The notes below the pieces were generated by a model. That model had not been told where the DNA came from and did no database searches. It was given only the letters and a program-made list of their open reading frames with translations. This document shows positions 41,515 to 49,891 of a stretch of DNA of 64,000 nucleotides, one piece after another. The position numbers and the translations under genes are program-made. Position 1 is the first letter of the stretch, and every line of letters begins with the position of its first letter. The DNA lies in assembly GCF_004005495.1 (NCBI RefSeq), contig NZ_RZYA01000033.1, positions 1 to 64,000 on the forward strand, read 5' to 3'. This DNA comes from Streptomyces antnestii. Its GTDB lineage: Bacteria; Actinomycetota; Actinomycetes; Streptomycetales; Streptomycetaceae.

Positions 41515-42864
41515 GTGCTGCGCGTCGCCGTCGTGGGGTCGGGGCCGAGCGGGGTGTACACCGCGCAGAGCCTGGTCCAGCAGGAGCGGGTGCCGGACGT
41601 CCACGTGGACGTCCTCGACCGGCTCCCCTGCCCGTACGGCCTGGTGCGCTACGGCGTGGCACCGGACCACGAGAAGATCAAGTCGCTGCAGAACAATCTG
41701 CGCGCGGTCCTGGAGCACGAGCGGGTGCGTTTCGTGGGCGGGGTCGAGGTGGGGACAGGGCTGCCGCCCGGCCGGCTCCTGGAGCTGTACCACGCGGTCG
41801 TGTACTGCGTGGGCGCCGCCACCGACCGCCATCTGGGCGTACCCGGCGAGAACCTGCCGGGCAGCTGGTCGGCGACCGACTTCGTGTCCTGGTACAGCGC
41901 GCACCCGGACGCGGTGGCGGAGGCGTTCGTCCAGGGCGTGGACTCGGCCGTCGTCATCGGCGTGGGGAACGTCGCGGTGGACGTGACCCGGATCCTGGCC
42001 CGTGGCGCGGCCGAGCTCGCGCCCACGGACATGCCGCAGGGAGCGCTCGGCGCGCTGGCCGACAGCCGGGTGCGGGACGTGTACATGGTGGGGCGCCGCG
42101 GCCCCTCGCAGGCCCGGTTCACGACCAAGGAACTGCGGGAGCTCGGCGCGCTCGCGGGGGTCGAAGTGATCGTGGACCAGGACGAGCTGGCGCTGGATCC
42201 CGCCTACCTCGACCCGTCGGCGCTCCCGGCGGCGAACCGGCGGAACGTCGAGGTGCTGCGCACCTGGGCCGCGCAGCCGTCGCCGGGCCTGCCCCGCCGT
42301 ATCCACCTGCGGTTCTTCCTGCGTCCCGTGGCGCTTGCGGAGGGGCCGACGGGCCGGGTGTCGGGGGTGCGGTTCGAGCGCACCTCGCCGGACGGCGCGG
42401 GCGGGGTGACCGGCACCGGCCGCTACGAGGACATCGACGCGCAGCTCGTCCTGCGCTCGGTCGGCTACCGCGGAGTACCCCTGGAGGGGCTGCCGTTCGA
42501 CGCGCCCACCGGGACGGTGCCGCACCGCGCGGGCCGGATCCTGCGGGCCGGCGAGGCCTCGCCCGGCGAGTACGTCGCGGGCTGGATCAAGCGCGGGCCG
42601 TCCGGGGTGATCGGCACCAACCGCCCCTGCGCCAAGGAGACCGCCCAGTCGCTGCTCGACGACGCCCCCGCGCTGGCCGCCAGGGACGTTCCCGATGACG
42701 CGCTTCCCGGGCTGCGGGCGGCGGGCGCGGCGGCGGTCGAGTGGCCCGGGTGGCTCGCGATCGAGCGCGCGGAGGCCGCTCTCGGCCGCTCCCTGGGGCG
42801 CGGACCGGTGAAGATCCCGGACTGGGCCGGCCTGCTGGCGGCGGCGCGCGACGGGACGCCGTAG
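41515..42864 (+). CDS. Ferredoxin/adrenodoxin-type NADP+ reductase (FprA-like)
   Basis: This 449-residue FAD/NADPH enzyme is related to mycobacterial FprA and adrenodoxin reductase. The FAD site is VAVVGSGPSGVYTAQSL, then LPCPYGLVRYGVAPDH (family hallmark), the NADPH site VVIGVGNVAVDVTRIL, YMVGRRGPSQARFT, and the C-terminal GWIKRGPSGVIGTNRPCAKET. It would shuttle electrons between NADPH and a ferredoxin, for example for cytochromes P450. The start is GTG with GGAAGGAG upstream. No ferredoxin or P450 gene is adjacent. Confidence 0.93.
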   Translation: MLRVAVVGSGPSGVYTAQSLVQQERVPDVHVDVLDRLPCPYGLVRYGVAPDHEKIKSLQNNLRAVLEHERVRFVGGVEVGTGLPPGRLLELYHAVVYCVGAATDRHLGVPGENLPGSWSATDFVSWYSAHPDAVAEAFVQGVDSAVVIGVGNVAVDVTRILARGAAELAPTDMPQGALGALADSRVRDVYMVGRRGPSQARFTTKELRELGALAGVEVIVDQDELALDPAYLDPSALPAANRRNVEVLRTWAAQPSPGLPRRIHLRFFLRPVALAEGPTGRVSGVRFERTSPDGAGGVTGTGRYEDIDAQLVLRSVGYRGVPLEGLPFDAPTGTVPHRAGRILRAGEASPGEYVAGWIKRGPSGVIGTNRPCAKETAQSLLDDAPALAARDVPDDALPGLRAAGAAAVEWPGWLAIERAEAALGRSLGRGPVKIPDWAGLLAAARDGTP

Positions 42865-42986
42865 CACTGCCGCCCGGATGATCCTGCCGCTCTTCTCGCC
42901 CGGGGCGCAGCGCTTCGACCGTGACCTCCTCCCGTCCCGCCCCGCTCACCGGCGGACGGCATGCGCGGGGTCGGCTTGCGCGCGGA

Positions 42987-43159
42987 CGGCTTCGCCACGA
43001 TCCACGGTCGGCTTCTCCACGATCCGCGGTCGGCTTCTCCACGATCCGCGGTCGGCTCTCCACGATCCGCGGTCGGCTCTCCACGATCCGCGGTCGGCTC
43101 TCCACGATCCGCGGTCGGCTTCTCGACGATCCGCGGTCGGCTTCTCGACGATCCTCGGT
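42987..43159. repeat. Minisatellite: eight head-to-tail 21/22-bp units
   Basis: Eight units of the form CGGCTTCTCCACGATCCGCGGT run without spacers: three of 22 bases, three of 21 bases (one T missing) and two of 22 with a TCGACG variant. Each unit contains CCGCGG. The mixed unit length breaks any reading frame, so it is not coding. It fills most of the 335-base gap between the ferredoxin reductase and ArsR genes. Confidence 0.85.
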
Positions 43160-43199
43160 GGCGCCCCCGCCCTTCAACCACCCTCCTGATGAGGAGAGT

Positions 43200-43568
43200 T
43201 CAGCCTCCGAGACCGTCGTCGCCGAGCCGGCCCTCCTGCCGGGCGGCCGCCGCGAGGACGCTGTCGAGCAGTCCGGGGAAGAGCGCGTCCAGGTCGGCGC
43301 GGCGCAGCACGCTCATCTTGGCGGTGCCGCGGTAGATCTGCCGGATCACACCGCTCTCCCGCAGGACGCGGAAGTGGTGCGTGGTGGTGGACTTCGTGAC
43401 GGGGAGGACGAAGTACGAGCAGGACAGCTCGATGTCCTCCTCGGCCGCGAGCTCCCGCACCACGCGCAGCCGCATCGGGTCGGCGAGCGCGTGCAGCACC
43501 GACTCCAGGCGGATCTCGTCACGCTCGGGGTGAGCAAGCGCCCTGCTGCTCGCTGCGGCGGTCGTCAC
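43200..43568 (-). CDS. ArsR/SmtB family transcriptional regulator
   Basis: This 122-residue winged-helix regulator has ALADPMRLRVVRELA, the recognition region VTKSTTTHHFRVLRESGVI and a wing with IYRGTAKMSVLRR, as in ArsR-type proteins. One cysteine (SCSYFV) is present but no classical metal-binding pair, so the signal may be organic or redox. GTG 43568 is chosen because GGAG stands six bases upstream; ATG 43637 is possible. It is divergent from an old-yellow-enzyme gene across two palindromes, a common ArsR/flavin-reductase arrangement. Confidence 0.9.
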   Translation of the reverse strand: MTTAAASSRALAHPERDEIRLESVLHALADPMRLRVVRELAAEEDIELSCSYFVLPVTKSTTTHHFRVLRESGVIRQIYRGTAKMSVLRRADLDALFPGLLDSVLAAAARQEGRLGDDGLGG

Positions 43569-43639
43569 GGTGACTCCACTTCGTTCGGCCCGGTGTGCGG
43601 ACGCGGGTACGGCGGACGCGGCTACGTCACGCACCATTG

Positions 43640-43689
43640 TACGAGACCCTTCGTAGTTTGACAGGTGCCGTACTACGATGCCTATCGTA
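43640..43689. promoter_or_regulatory. Two TACGA/TCGTA palindromes between ArsR and OYE genes
   Basis: TACGA-gaccct-TCGTA (43640-43655) and TACGAT-gcct-ATCGTA (43674-43689) share the half-site TACGA and lie 34 bases apart, between the divergent ArsR and flavin-oxidoreductase starts. They are the probable ArsR binding sites, controlling both genes. Confidence 0.65.
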
Positions 43690-43731
43690 CGAGGGCCCGC
43701 CACGCCCGTCGTGAACGTATTGGAGTCTGCC

Positions 43732-44811
43732 GTGAGCGCGTTGTTCGAGCCCTACACCCTGCGGTCCCTGACCATCCCGAACCGGGTCTGGATGCCGCCG
43801 ATGTGCCAGTACAGCGCCGCGCCCGAGGGCCCCGACACCGGCGCCCCGAACGACTGGCACTTCGCGCACTACGGCGCCCGCGCCACCGGCGGCACGGGCC
43901 TCGTCATCGTCGAGGCCACCGCCGTCAGCCCCGAGGGCCGCATCAGCCCGTACGACCTCGGGATCTGGAACGACACGCAGGTCGAGGCGTTCCGCCGGAT
44001 CACCGCGTTCCTCAAGGAGCACGGCACCGTCCCCGGGATCCAGCTCGGACACGCGGGCCGCAAGGCATCCACCGAGCGGCCCTGGGTGGGCGGCGCGCCC
44101 GTCGGGCCCGAGGGGCACGGCTGGGACGCCGTCGCGCCGAGCCCGCTCGCCTTCGACGACAAGCACCCCGTGCCCGCCGAACTCTCCGTGGAGCAGATCC
44201 GCGAGATCGTCGGCCAGTTCGCCGACGCGGCCCGCCGCGCGCTCGACGCGGGCTTCGAGGTCGCCGAGATCCACGGCGCGCACGGCTACCTGATCGGCCA
44301 GTTCCTCTCGCCGCACTCCAACGTCCGTGACGACGAGTACGGCGGCTCCTTCGACAACCGCGTGCGCTTCGCCCTCGAGGTCGTCGACGCCGTGCGCGCG
44401 GTGTGGCCGGACGACAAGCCGCTGTTCTTCCGCGTCTCCGCCACCGACTGGCTGCCGGAGAACGGCTGGACGCCCGAGGAAACCGTGCGCCTGGCCACGC
44501 TCCTCAAGGAGCACGGCGTCGACCTGCTCGACGTCTCGACCGGCGGCAACGCGGCCGGCGTCCGCATCCCCGTCGGCCCCGGCTACCAGGTCCCCTTCGC
44601 CGCGCGGGTCAAGGCCGAGACGGAGCTGCCGGTGGCCGCCGTCGGCCTCATCACCGACGTGGAGCAGGCCGAGAAGATCCTCGCCAACGGCGAGGCCGAC
44701 GCCGTCCTGCTCGGCCGCGAACTGCTGCGCAGCCCGTCGTGGGCGCGCACGGCGGCCCGCGAACTCGGCGGGGACGTGCACGTGCCGAACCAGTACCAGC
44801 GCTCGGTCTGA
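43732..44811 (+). CDS. NADH:flavin oxidoreductase/NADH oxidase (old yellow enzyme family)
   Basis: This 359-residue FMN TIM barrel of the YqjM-like OYE class has NRVWMPPMCQYSA (with the redox-sensing cysteine), QLGHAGRKAS, IHGAHGYLIGQFLSPHSN and DEYGGSFDNRVRF, and late FMN-phosphate contacts in VAAVGLITD and LLGRELLRSP. It reduces activated alkenes with NAD(P)H. GTG 43732 is chosen for GGAG upstream. It is divergent from ArsR, which probably represses it until an electrophile appears (inference). Confidence 0.95.
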   Translation: MSALFEPYTLRSLTIPNRVWMPPMCQYSAAPEGPDTGAPNDWHFAHYGARATGGTGLVIVEATAVSPEGRISPYDLGIWNDTQVEAFRRITAFLKEHGTVPGIQLGHAGRKASTERPWVGGAPVGPEGHGWDAVAPSPLAFDDKHPVPAELSVEQIREIVGQFADAARRALDAGFEVAEIHGAHGYLIGQFLSPHSNVRDDEYGGSFDNRVRFALEVVDAVRAVWPDDKPLFFRVSATDWLPENGWTPEETVRLATLLKEHGVDLLDVSTGGNAAGVRIPVGPGYQVPFAARVKAETELPVAAVGLITDVEQAEKILANGEADAVLLGRELLRSPSWARTAARELGGDVHVPNQYQRSV

Positions 44812-44847
44812 GCGCCGCTCACGGGCGGCGGTACGACGGTCGGGCAG

Positions 44848-45102
44848 TCAGCCCTTGTCCTGCTCGCCGTACCGCTTCTCGAACTTGGCGACCTGTCCCT
44901 CGGAGTCGACCACCCGCGCCTTGCCGGTGAAGAACGGGTGGGACTCCGAGGAGATCTCCACGTCGACGACGGGGTAGGTCTCGCCGTCGTCCCACTGGAT
45001 CGTCTCGTCGCTGACCGCGGTGGAGCGGGTGAGGAAGGCGTAGCCCGCCGACTTGTCGCGGAACACCACCGGGCCGTAGGAGGGCTGCTTGTCCTTCTGC
45101 AT
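44848..45102 (-). CDS. rpmE2: Type B 50S ribosomal protein L31
   Basis: This 84-residue L31 is of the zinc-free type. It starts MQKDKQPSYGPVVFRDKSAGYAF and contains DVEISSESHPFFTGKARVVD and FEKRYG, without the CxxC zinc ligands of type A. Such copies usually replace zinc L31 under zinc limitation and are Zur-repressed in Streptomyces. I searched the upstream 150 bases for the AT-rich Zur palindrome and do not see one, only several GTAC-containing short repeats (45139-45181). GGAG precedes the ATG. Confidence 0.95.
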   Translation of the reverse strand: MQKDKQPSYGPVVFRDKSAGYAFLTRSTAVSDETIQWDDGETYPVVDVEISSESHPFFTGKARVVDSEGQVAKFEKRYGEQDKG

Positions 45103-45285
45103 CGTGTCTCCATGAGTGCGTGAGTAGCGTGGCCGATACGCCGGTACGCCAGTACGAATCGCGGTACGGATCGCCGTACGGGCCTTTCAAGCCTCACCCG
45201 GAAGCGGCCGCTCCGCGACTCCGTTCCCGGGGTGCGGGGGCCGAGCGGCAAGTATGGTCGGAGCCGACACTGGCGGGAGGACTCC

Positions 45286-46140
45286 ATGACGGTCACGGTG
45301 CTGGGCGCCACCGGCGGGCAGGGCGGCGCGGTGGTCACCGCGCTGCTCGAGTCCGGGTACGACGTGCGGGCCGTGGCGCGCGACCCCGGCGAGGCGCGGG
45401 CCCGGGTTCTGGCGGGCCAGGGCGTCGACGTCGTACGCGGGGACCTGGCGGACGCGGACTCGCTGGCCGACGCGTTCCGCGGTGCGTCGGCCGCGTTCGC
45501 CGTGACCACGCCGTTCGAGGCGGGCCTGGACGCGGAGGACGCGCAGGGGCTGGCCATCGTGGAGGCGGCCCGGCGCACGGATCTGCCGCATCTGGTGTTC
45601 GCGTCCGTGGCGAGCGCGGACCGGCACACCGGCATCCCGCACTTCGAGACCAAGGCGCGCGCGGAGCGGATCCTCGCCGACTCCGGCGTTCCCGCGACCG
45701 TGGTGGCGCCGAGCTATTTCTACGACAACGTCTTCGGGGAGCGCGACGAGATCGCGGCCGGGGTGTTCGCGATGCCGCTGCCGCCGGACATGCCTCTTCA
45801 GCAGGTGTCACGCCGGGACCTGGGCCTCGTGGTGGCGGCCGTGATCGCGGACCGGGAGCGCTTCACCGGGCGCCGGATCGAGGTCGCGGGCGACGATCCG
45901 ACGCCGGTGCAGATGGCCGCCGCGATCGGCCGCAGTGCGGGCCGGTCCCTCACCTACCGGCAGATCCCCCTGGAGGAGGTGCGGGCGGCCGGCGCCGACA
46001 TGGGCGCGATGTACACGTTCCTCGCCGAGACCGGCTACCAGGTCGATCTGCCCGCGCTGCGGGCCGAGTTCCCGCAGATCGCGTGGACTTCGTTCGAGGA
46101 GTGGGCCGCGGCCCAGCACTGGCCCGGGCCGCGGCCGTGA
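45286..46140 (+). CDS. NmrA/NAD(P)-binding family protein
   Basis: This 284-residue atypical short-chain dehydrogenase of the NmrA/HSCARG type has N-terminal VTVLGATGGQGGAVV (cofactor loop), VVRGDLAD, ETKARAERILADSGVPATVVAPSYF, and lacks the YxxxK pair in its standard place. It may sense the NADPH/NADP ratio or reduce a quinone. ATG 45286 has GGGAGG upstream. A 14-bp tandem repeat begins exactly at its stop codon. Confidence 0.9.
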   Translation: MTVTVLGATGGQGGAVVTALLESGYDVRAVARDPGEARARVLAGQGVDVVRGDLADADSLADAFRGASAAFAVTTPFEAGLDAEDAQGLAIVEAARRTDLPHLVFASVASADRHTGIPHFETKARAERILADSGVPATVVAPSYFYDNVFGERDEIAAGVFAMPLPPDMPLQQVSRRDLGLVVAAVIADRERFTGRRIEVAGDDPTPVQMAAAIGRSAGRSLTYRQIPLEEVRAAGADMGAMYTFLAETGYQVDLPALRAEFPQIAWTSFEEWAAAQHWPGPRP

Positions 46141-46192
46141 GCGGTTCCACGTGAACGGTTCTACGTGAGCGGTTCTACGTGAGCGGTCCCGG
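46137..46192. repeat. Four tandem copies of a 14-bp unit
   Basis: GTGAGCGGTTCYAC repeats four times (46137, 46151, 46165, 46179, the last diverging at its end). The first copy contains the stop codon of the NmrA gene, and the array ends two bases from the convergent M81 stop. Confidence 0.75.
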
Positions 46193-46194
46193 TC

Positions 46195-47739
46195 CTAAAG
46201 GAGCGTGGCGGTGAGGTCGGGGCCCGGCCCGTCCTCGTAGGCGTCGTCGAACGGGTACAGCGGACGCTCGACCCGGTGGTGGCCCAGGCGCAGGAGGTCC
46301 TGGTCGACTCCGCCCGGGGTGAGGGCGAGCAGCCAGTCGGCGGCCATGTCGTGGAGTTCGGGCTCCAGGTAGCCGATCTTCACGACGACCAGGTCGTACG
46401 TGCGCGGGTCGACGCCGAGGCCGCCCTCGGCCGGGCCCATGAAGTCGGCGAGCGTGTGGAACGGCTTGCGGCGCTCCACGAGGACGACGGTGAGGCCGCC
46501 GGCACGCACGGCCGCCATGTCGACACCGCGGTCGTAGGCGCCGCCCTCGGCCCGGTCCTTCCGCTCGGTGGCGCGCTGCAACGCCGTGACGGTGGCGGTG
46601 AGTTCGTAGGGTCCGCCGTGGTTCGCGTCGACCTTGCCGCCGACATCGAGGGTGACCTCGGCGCCGACCCCGGCCTCGAAGCAGCGGGCGACGGCGACCG
46701 GGTCGGTGATGCCGGGGTGCACGGCCGTGACCTCGCCCGTGCGGATCGCGTCGTTCTCCAGGAGCTTGCCGAGCATGTACGCGAGGTCGCCCGCGCCGCC
46801 CGCGGTCGGGTTGTCCCCGGAGTCACTGATGAGGAAGGGGCGCTGGTCGGAGGCGACGGCCTTCTCGATGCACTCCTCGGCGCTGCCGGTCGGGCCGGCG
46901 AAGACGAAGTCCCGGCGGGCGTCCCAGTAGCGGCGGGCGAGTTTCTCGGCCTCGGCGGCGGCGAGTCGGGGGTCGTCGCCGGTGATGACGATGGCGGCCT
47001 TGCAGCGCGGTTCGTCGGCCCAGGCGTAGCCGACCCACATCGCGGCGTCGAGGATGCCGTCCTTCTTCTCGATGTCGGCGAGCGACGCGTAGAGGGACTT
47101 GGCGGGTTCGAGGCGTGTGCTGGTCTTCTCGCCGGGCAGCAGGACGGGGACCTGGATCCAGGCGCGGTGCGGACGCGTGCCGGTGCGCAGGCAGCGGACG
47201 AGGTTGCGGGCGGCGCGCTCGCGGGTGTCCCAGGCGTCCTCGTGCGGGGCGAGCCGGTGGGCGGTGAGCAGGTCGCAGGGCTCGGCGAAGCGGCGCGAGA
47301 CGTTGCCGTGCAGGTCCATGGCGGCGGACAGCAGGGGGCGGGTGCCGTACGAGTCGAGCGCGGCACGGACCGCGTCCGTCAGGTCGCCCTCGGCGTCGGT
47401 GAGGCCGACGACGCTCATCGCGCCGTGGATGTCGTAGACCATGCCGTCGAGGGGGCCCGACTCGCGTATGCGGGTGACGAGTTCGTCCTTGAGGGTCAGA
47501 TACGACTCGGCCTCGACGGGGCCGCCGGGGAGTGAGGTGGCGTGCAGCAGCGGTACCCACTCGACCAGCGCGGCGAGGTCGGAGTCGGGCCGGGTCCAGG
47601 TGTAGCGGTCGAGGAGTTCCTGGCCGCGGGTCTGCCGGAAGTCGTCCGTGGTGCTGCGGTGCGGGCAGAACGTGGAGGACTCGATGCCGATGCCGCCGAT
47701 GCCGATGCGCAGGCGGCGTGCGGGGGCCGTGCTGATCAT
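46195..47739 (-). CDS. M81 family metallopeptidase (MlrC-like)
   Basis: This 514-residue protein has the MlrC N-terminal domain (RIGIGGIGIESSTFCPHRST, DIHGAM, MDLHGN) with metal ligands in those histidines and in HRLAPHEDAWDT, and the C-terminal MlrC domain starting at ISDSGDNPTAGGAGD. MlrC was named from microcystin breakdown, but most members act on other small peptides or imino acids. ATG 47739 is used; it lacks a close Shine-Dalgarno. Its upstream region holds a dyad of GACCTGACC and GGTCTGGTC. Confidence 0.9.
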   Translation of the reverse strand: MISTAPARRLRIGIGGIGIESSTFCPHRSTTDDFRQTRGQELLDRYTWTRPDSDLAALVEWVPLLHATSLPGGPVEAESYLTLKDELVTRIRESGPLDGMVYDIHGAMSVVGLTDAEGDLTDAVRAALDSYGTRPLLSAAMDLHGNVSRRFAEPCDLLTAHRLAPHEDAWDTRERAARNLVRCLRTGTRPHRAWIQVPVLLPGEKTSTRLEPAKSLYASLADIEKKDGILDAAMWVGYAWADEPRCKAAIVITGDDPRLAAAEAEKLARRYWDARRDFVFAGPTGSAEECIEKAVASDQRPFLISDSGDNPTAGGAGDLAYMLGKLLENDAIRTGEVTAVHPGITDPVAVARCFEAGVGAEVTLDVGGKVDANHGGPYELTATVTALQRATERKDRAEGGAYDRGVDMAAVRAGGLTVVLVERRKPFHTLADFMGPAEGGLGVDPRTYDLVVVKIGYLEPELHDMAADWLLALTPGGVDQDLLRLGHHRVERPLYPFDDAYEDGPGPDLTATLL

Positions 47740-48091
47740 GCTGAGGCGCTCTCTTCCTGGGGTGCCTGGGGTTTCCTTGGGGGCGGGTGCGGTCAAGAGG
47801 TGGCGGCCGCCGAGGAGACCAGCTGCAGTTGAACTCTAGACCTGACCGAACTCGCCGGTCTGGTCAAGGAGTTCCCGCTCGAGGGCGGGCCGTTCTCGCG
47901 CGGCCGGAGCACGGTCAGCGCGGTGGCCGGGGGCGCTGACCCTCCGGAGGGGCGAGACGTTCGGCATGGCTTCGGGAGGTGGCCGCCAAGCCGGTGTGAC
48001 CTGCGACGACGCCGTCTCCGGGGGTGACTGTCAGTGGTCGGGTGCAGACTGGCCCGTACCTGAGACAACGACGTCCTCGGAGGTGTCCGGC
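47740..48091. other. 352-base divergent intergenic region with a dyad at 47839-47865
   Basis: No gene is seen between the M81 and BNR genes. GACCTGACC (47839-47847) and GGTCTGGTC (47857-47865) pair at eight of nine positions with a 9-base spacer, about 100 bases before the M81 start. TGGTC half-sites are GntR-like, and this may be an operator of the M81 gene (inference). Confidence 0.4.
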
Positions 48092-49180
48092 ATGACGGAA
48101 GTGCTGCTGACGGTAGGCACGCGCAAGGGGCTTTTCATCGGCCGCAGGCGGGGCCGCGGCCCATGGGAGTTCGACGACGGGCCGTACTTCAACGCGCAGG
48201 CCGTGTACTCGGTGGCGATCGACACGCGGGGCGCCGTCCCACGGCTGCTGGCCGGCGGCGACAGCTCCCACTTCGGCCCGTCCGTCTTCCACTCCGACGA
48301 CCTGGGCCGCACGTGGACGGAGCCCGCGCGGCCCGCCGTCAAGTTCCCCAAGGACACCGGGGCCTCCCTGGAGCGCGTGTGGCAGCTGCATCCGGCCGCC
48401 GCCGAGCCCGACGTGGTGTACGCGGGCACGGAGCCCGCGGCGCTGTACCGCTCGCAGGACCGGGGCGAGACCTTCGAGCTCGTGCGTCCCCTGTGGGAGC
48501 ATCCGACCAGGTCGCAGTGGGTGCCGGGCGGTGGCGGGGAGGGTCTGCACACCGTGCTCACCGATCCGCGCGACCCGGGCGCGCTGACGGTCGCGGTGTC
48601 CACGGCCGGGGTGTTCCGCTCGCGGGACGGCGGACAGAGCTGGGATCCGTCCAACTCCGGCGTCTCGGCCGTCTTCCTTCCCGACCCGAACCCCGAGTTC
48701 GGCCAGTGCGTTCACAAGGTCGCGCGGGACGCGGCCGACCCGGACCGGCTGTACCTCCAGAACCACTGGGGGGTGTACCGCAGCGACGACGGCGGGTCCC
48801 GGTGGACCGACATCGGGGCGGGTCTCCCCTCCACGTTCGGCTTCGCCGCGGTCGCGCATCCGCACCGCGGGGACACGGCGTACGTCTTCCCGATCAACGC
48901 GGACGCGGACCGGGTGCCCGCCGACCGGCGCTGCCGCGTCTTCCGCACGACGGACGCGGGCGCCACGTGGGAGCCGCTGACGGCGGGGCTTCCCGAGGGC
49001 GATCACTACGGGACGGTCCTGCGCGACGCGATGTGCGCGGACGACGCCGACCCGGCGGGCGTGTACTTCGGCAATCGCAACGGCGAGTTGTACGCGTCGG
49101 ACGACGAAGGGGACAGCTGGCGGCAGTTGGCCTCACATCTGCCGGACGTGCTGTGCGTCCGCGCCGCCGTGGTCGGTTGA
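48092..49180 (+). CDS. BNR/Asp-box repeat protein (sialidase-like propeller)
   Basis: This 362-residue beta-propeller has at least six Asp-boxes: SDDLGRTW, SQDRGETF, SRDGGQSW, SDDGGSRW, TTDAGATW and SDDEGDSW, spaced over the whole length. There is no signal peptide, so it is cytoplasmic and unlike secreted sialidases. It starts MTEVLLTVGTRKGLFIG, a beginning typical of the so-called exo-alpha-sialidase or glycosyl-hydrolase annotations in actinobacteria. Enzymatic activity is unproven and it may be a binding scaffold. ATG 48092 has GGAGG upstream. Confidence 0.9.
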   Translation: MTEVLLTVGTRKGLFIGRRRGRGPWEFDDGPYFNAQAVYSVAIDTRGAVPRLLAGGDSSHFGPSVFHSDDLGRTWTEPARPAVKFPKDTGASLERVWQLHPAAAEPDVVYAGTEPAALYRSQDRGETFELVRPLWEHPTRSQWVPGGGGEGLHTVLTDPRDPGALTVAVSTAGVFRSRDGGQSWDPSNSGVSAVFLPDPNPEFGQCVHKVARDAADPDRLYLQNHWGVYRSDDGGSRWTDIGAGLPSTFGFAAVAHPHRGDTAYVFPINADADRVPADRRCRVFRTTDAGATWEPLTAGLPEGDHYGTVLRDAMCADDADPAGVYFGNRNGELYASDDEGDSWRQLASHLPDVLCVRAAVVG

Positions 49181-49213
49181 TCGGCCCGCCGGTTACGGCA
49201 GTAGGGTGACGCC

Positions 49214-49891
49214 GTGGCACCACGACCCTTGCACGAAATCGTCGAAGCCGGCTGGGCGAAGGCCCTCGAGCCCGTCGCGGGACAGATCACCGCGATGGGC
49301 GAGTTCCTGCGCGCGGAGATCGCCGCGGGACGCACCTATCTCCCGGCGGGGGCGAACGTGCTGCGCGCGTTCCAGCAGCCGTTCGACGAGGTGCGGGTCC
49401 TGATCGTCGGCCAGGATCCCTACCCGACACCGGGACACGCCGTCGGGCTCTCGTTCTCGGTCGCGCCCGAGGTGCGGCCGCTGCCGGGCAGCCTCATCAA
49501 CATCTACCGCGAGCTGAACACCGACCTGGGCCTGCCCCAGCCGTCGAACGGTGACCTGACGCCGTGGACGCGGCAGGGCGTGCTCCTCCTGAACAGGGCG
49601 CTGACCACCGCCCCGCGCCGCCCCGCCGCGCATCGCGGCAAGGGCTGGGAGGAGGTCACCGAGCAGGCGATCAAGGCGCTGGCCGCGCGCGGGCGTCCGC
49701 TGGTCTCCGTCCTGTGGGGCCGCGACGCCCGCAATCTGCGTCCGCTCCTCGGCGACCTTCCGTCGGTGGAGTCGGCGCACCCCTCCCCCATGTCGGCGGA
49801 CCGGGGCTTCTTCGGCTCGCGCCCGTTCAGCCGCGCCAACGAACTGCTGACGCGGCAGGGAGCGCAGCCGGTGGACTGGCGCCTCCCGTGA
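49214..49891 (+). CDS. ung: Uracil-DNA glycosylase (family 1)
   Basis: This 225-residue DNA repair enzyme removes uracil from DNA. It has the catalytic water-activating motif GQDPYPTPGHAVGLSFS (Asp68), the uracil-binding region LLLNRALTT and the DNA-intercalating loop HPSPMSADRGFFGSRPFSRAN. Start GTG follows AGGGTGAC. Its stop overlaps the start of the kinase-like gene (GTGA at 49888-49891), so the two are translationally coupled. Confidence 0.97.
   Translation: MAPRPLHEIVEAGWAKALEPVAGQITAMGEFLRAEIAAGRTYLPAGANVLRAFQQPFDEVRVLIVGQDPYPTPGHAVGLSFSVAPEVRPLPGSLINIYRELNTDLGLPQPSNGDLTPWTRQGVLLLNRALTTAPRRPAAHRGKGWEEVTEQAIKALAARGRPLVSVLWGRDARNLRPLLGDLPSVESAHPSPMSADRGFFGSRPFSRANELLTRQGAQPVDWRLP

Noticed and set aside
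42987..43159. CRISPR-like array
   Set aside because: Units are contiguous without unique spacers, and no cas genes are present.
45103..45250. Zur box upstream of the type B L31 gene
   Set aside because: No AT-rich Zur palindrome is visible; only GTAC-containing short repeats are present.
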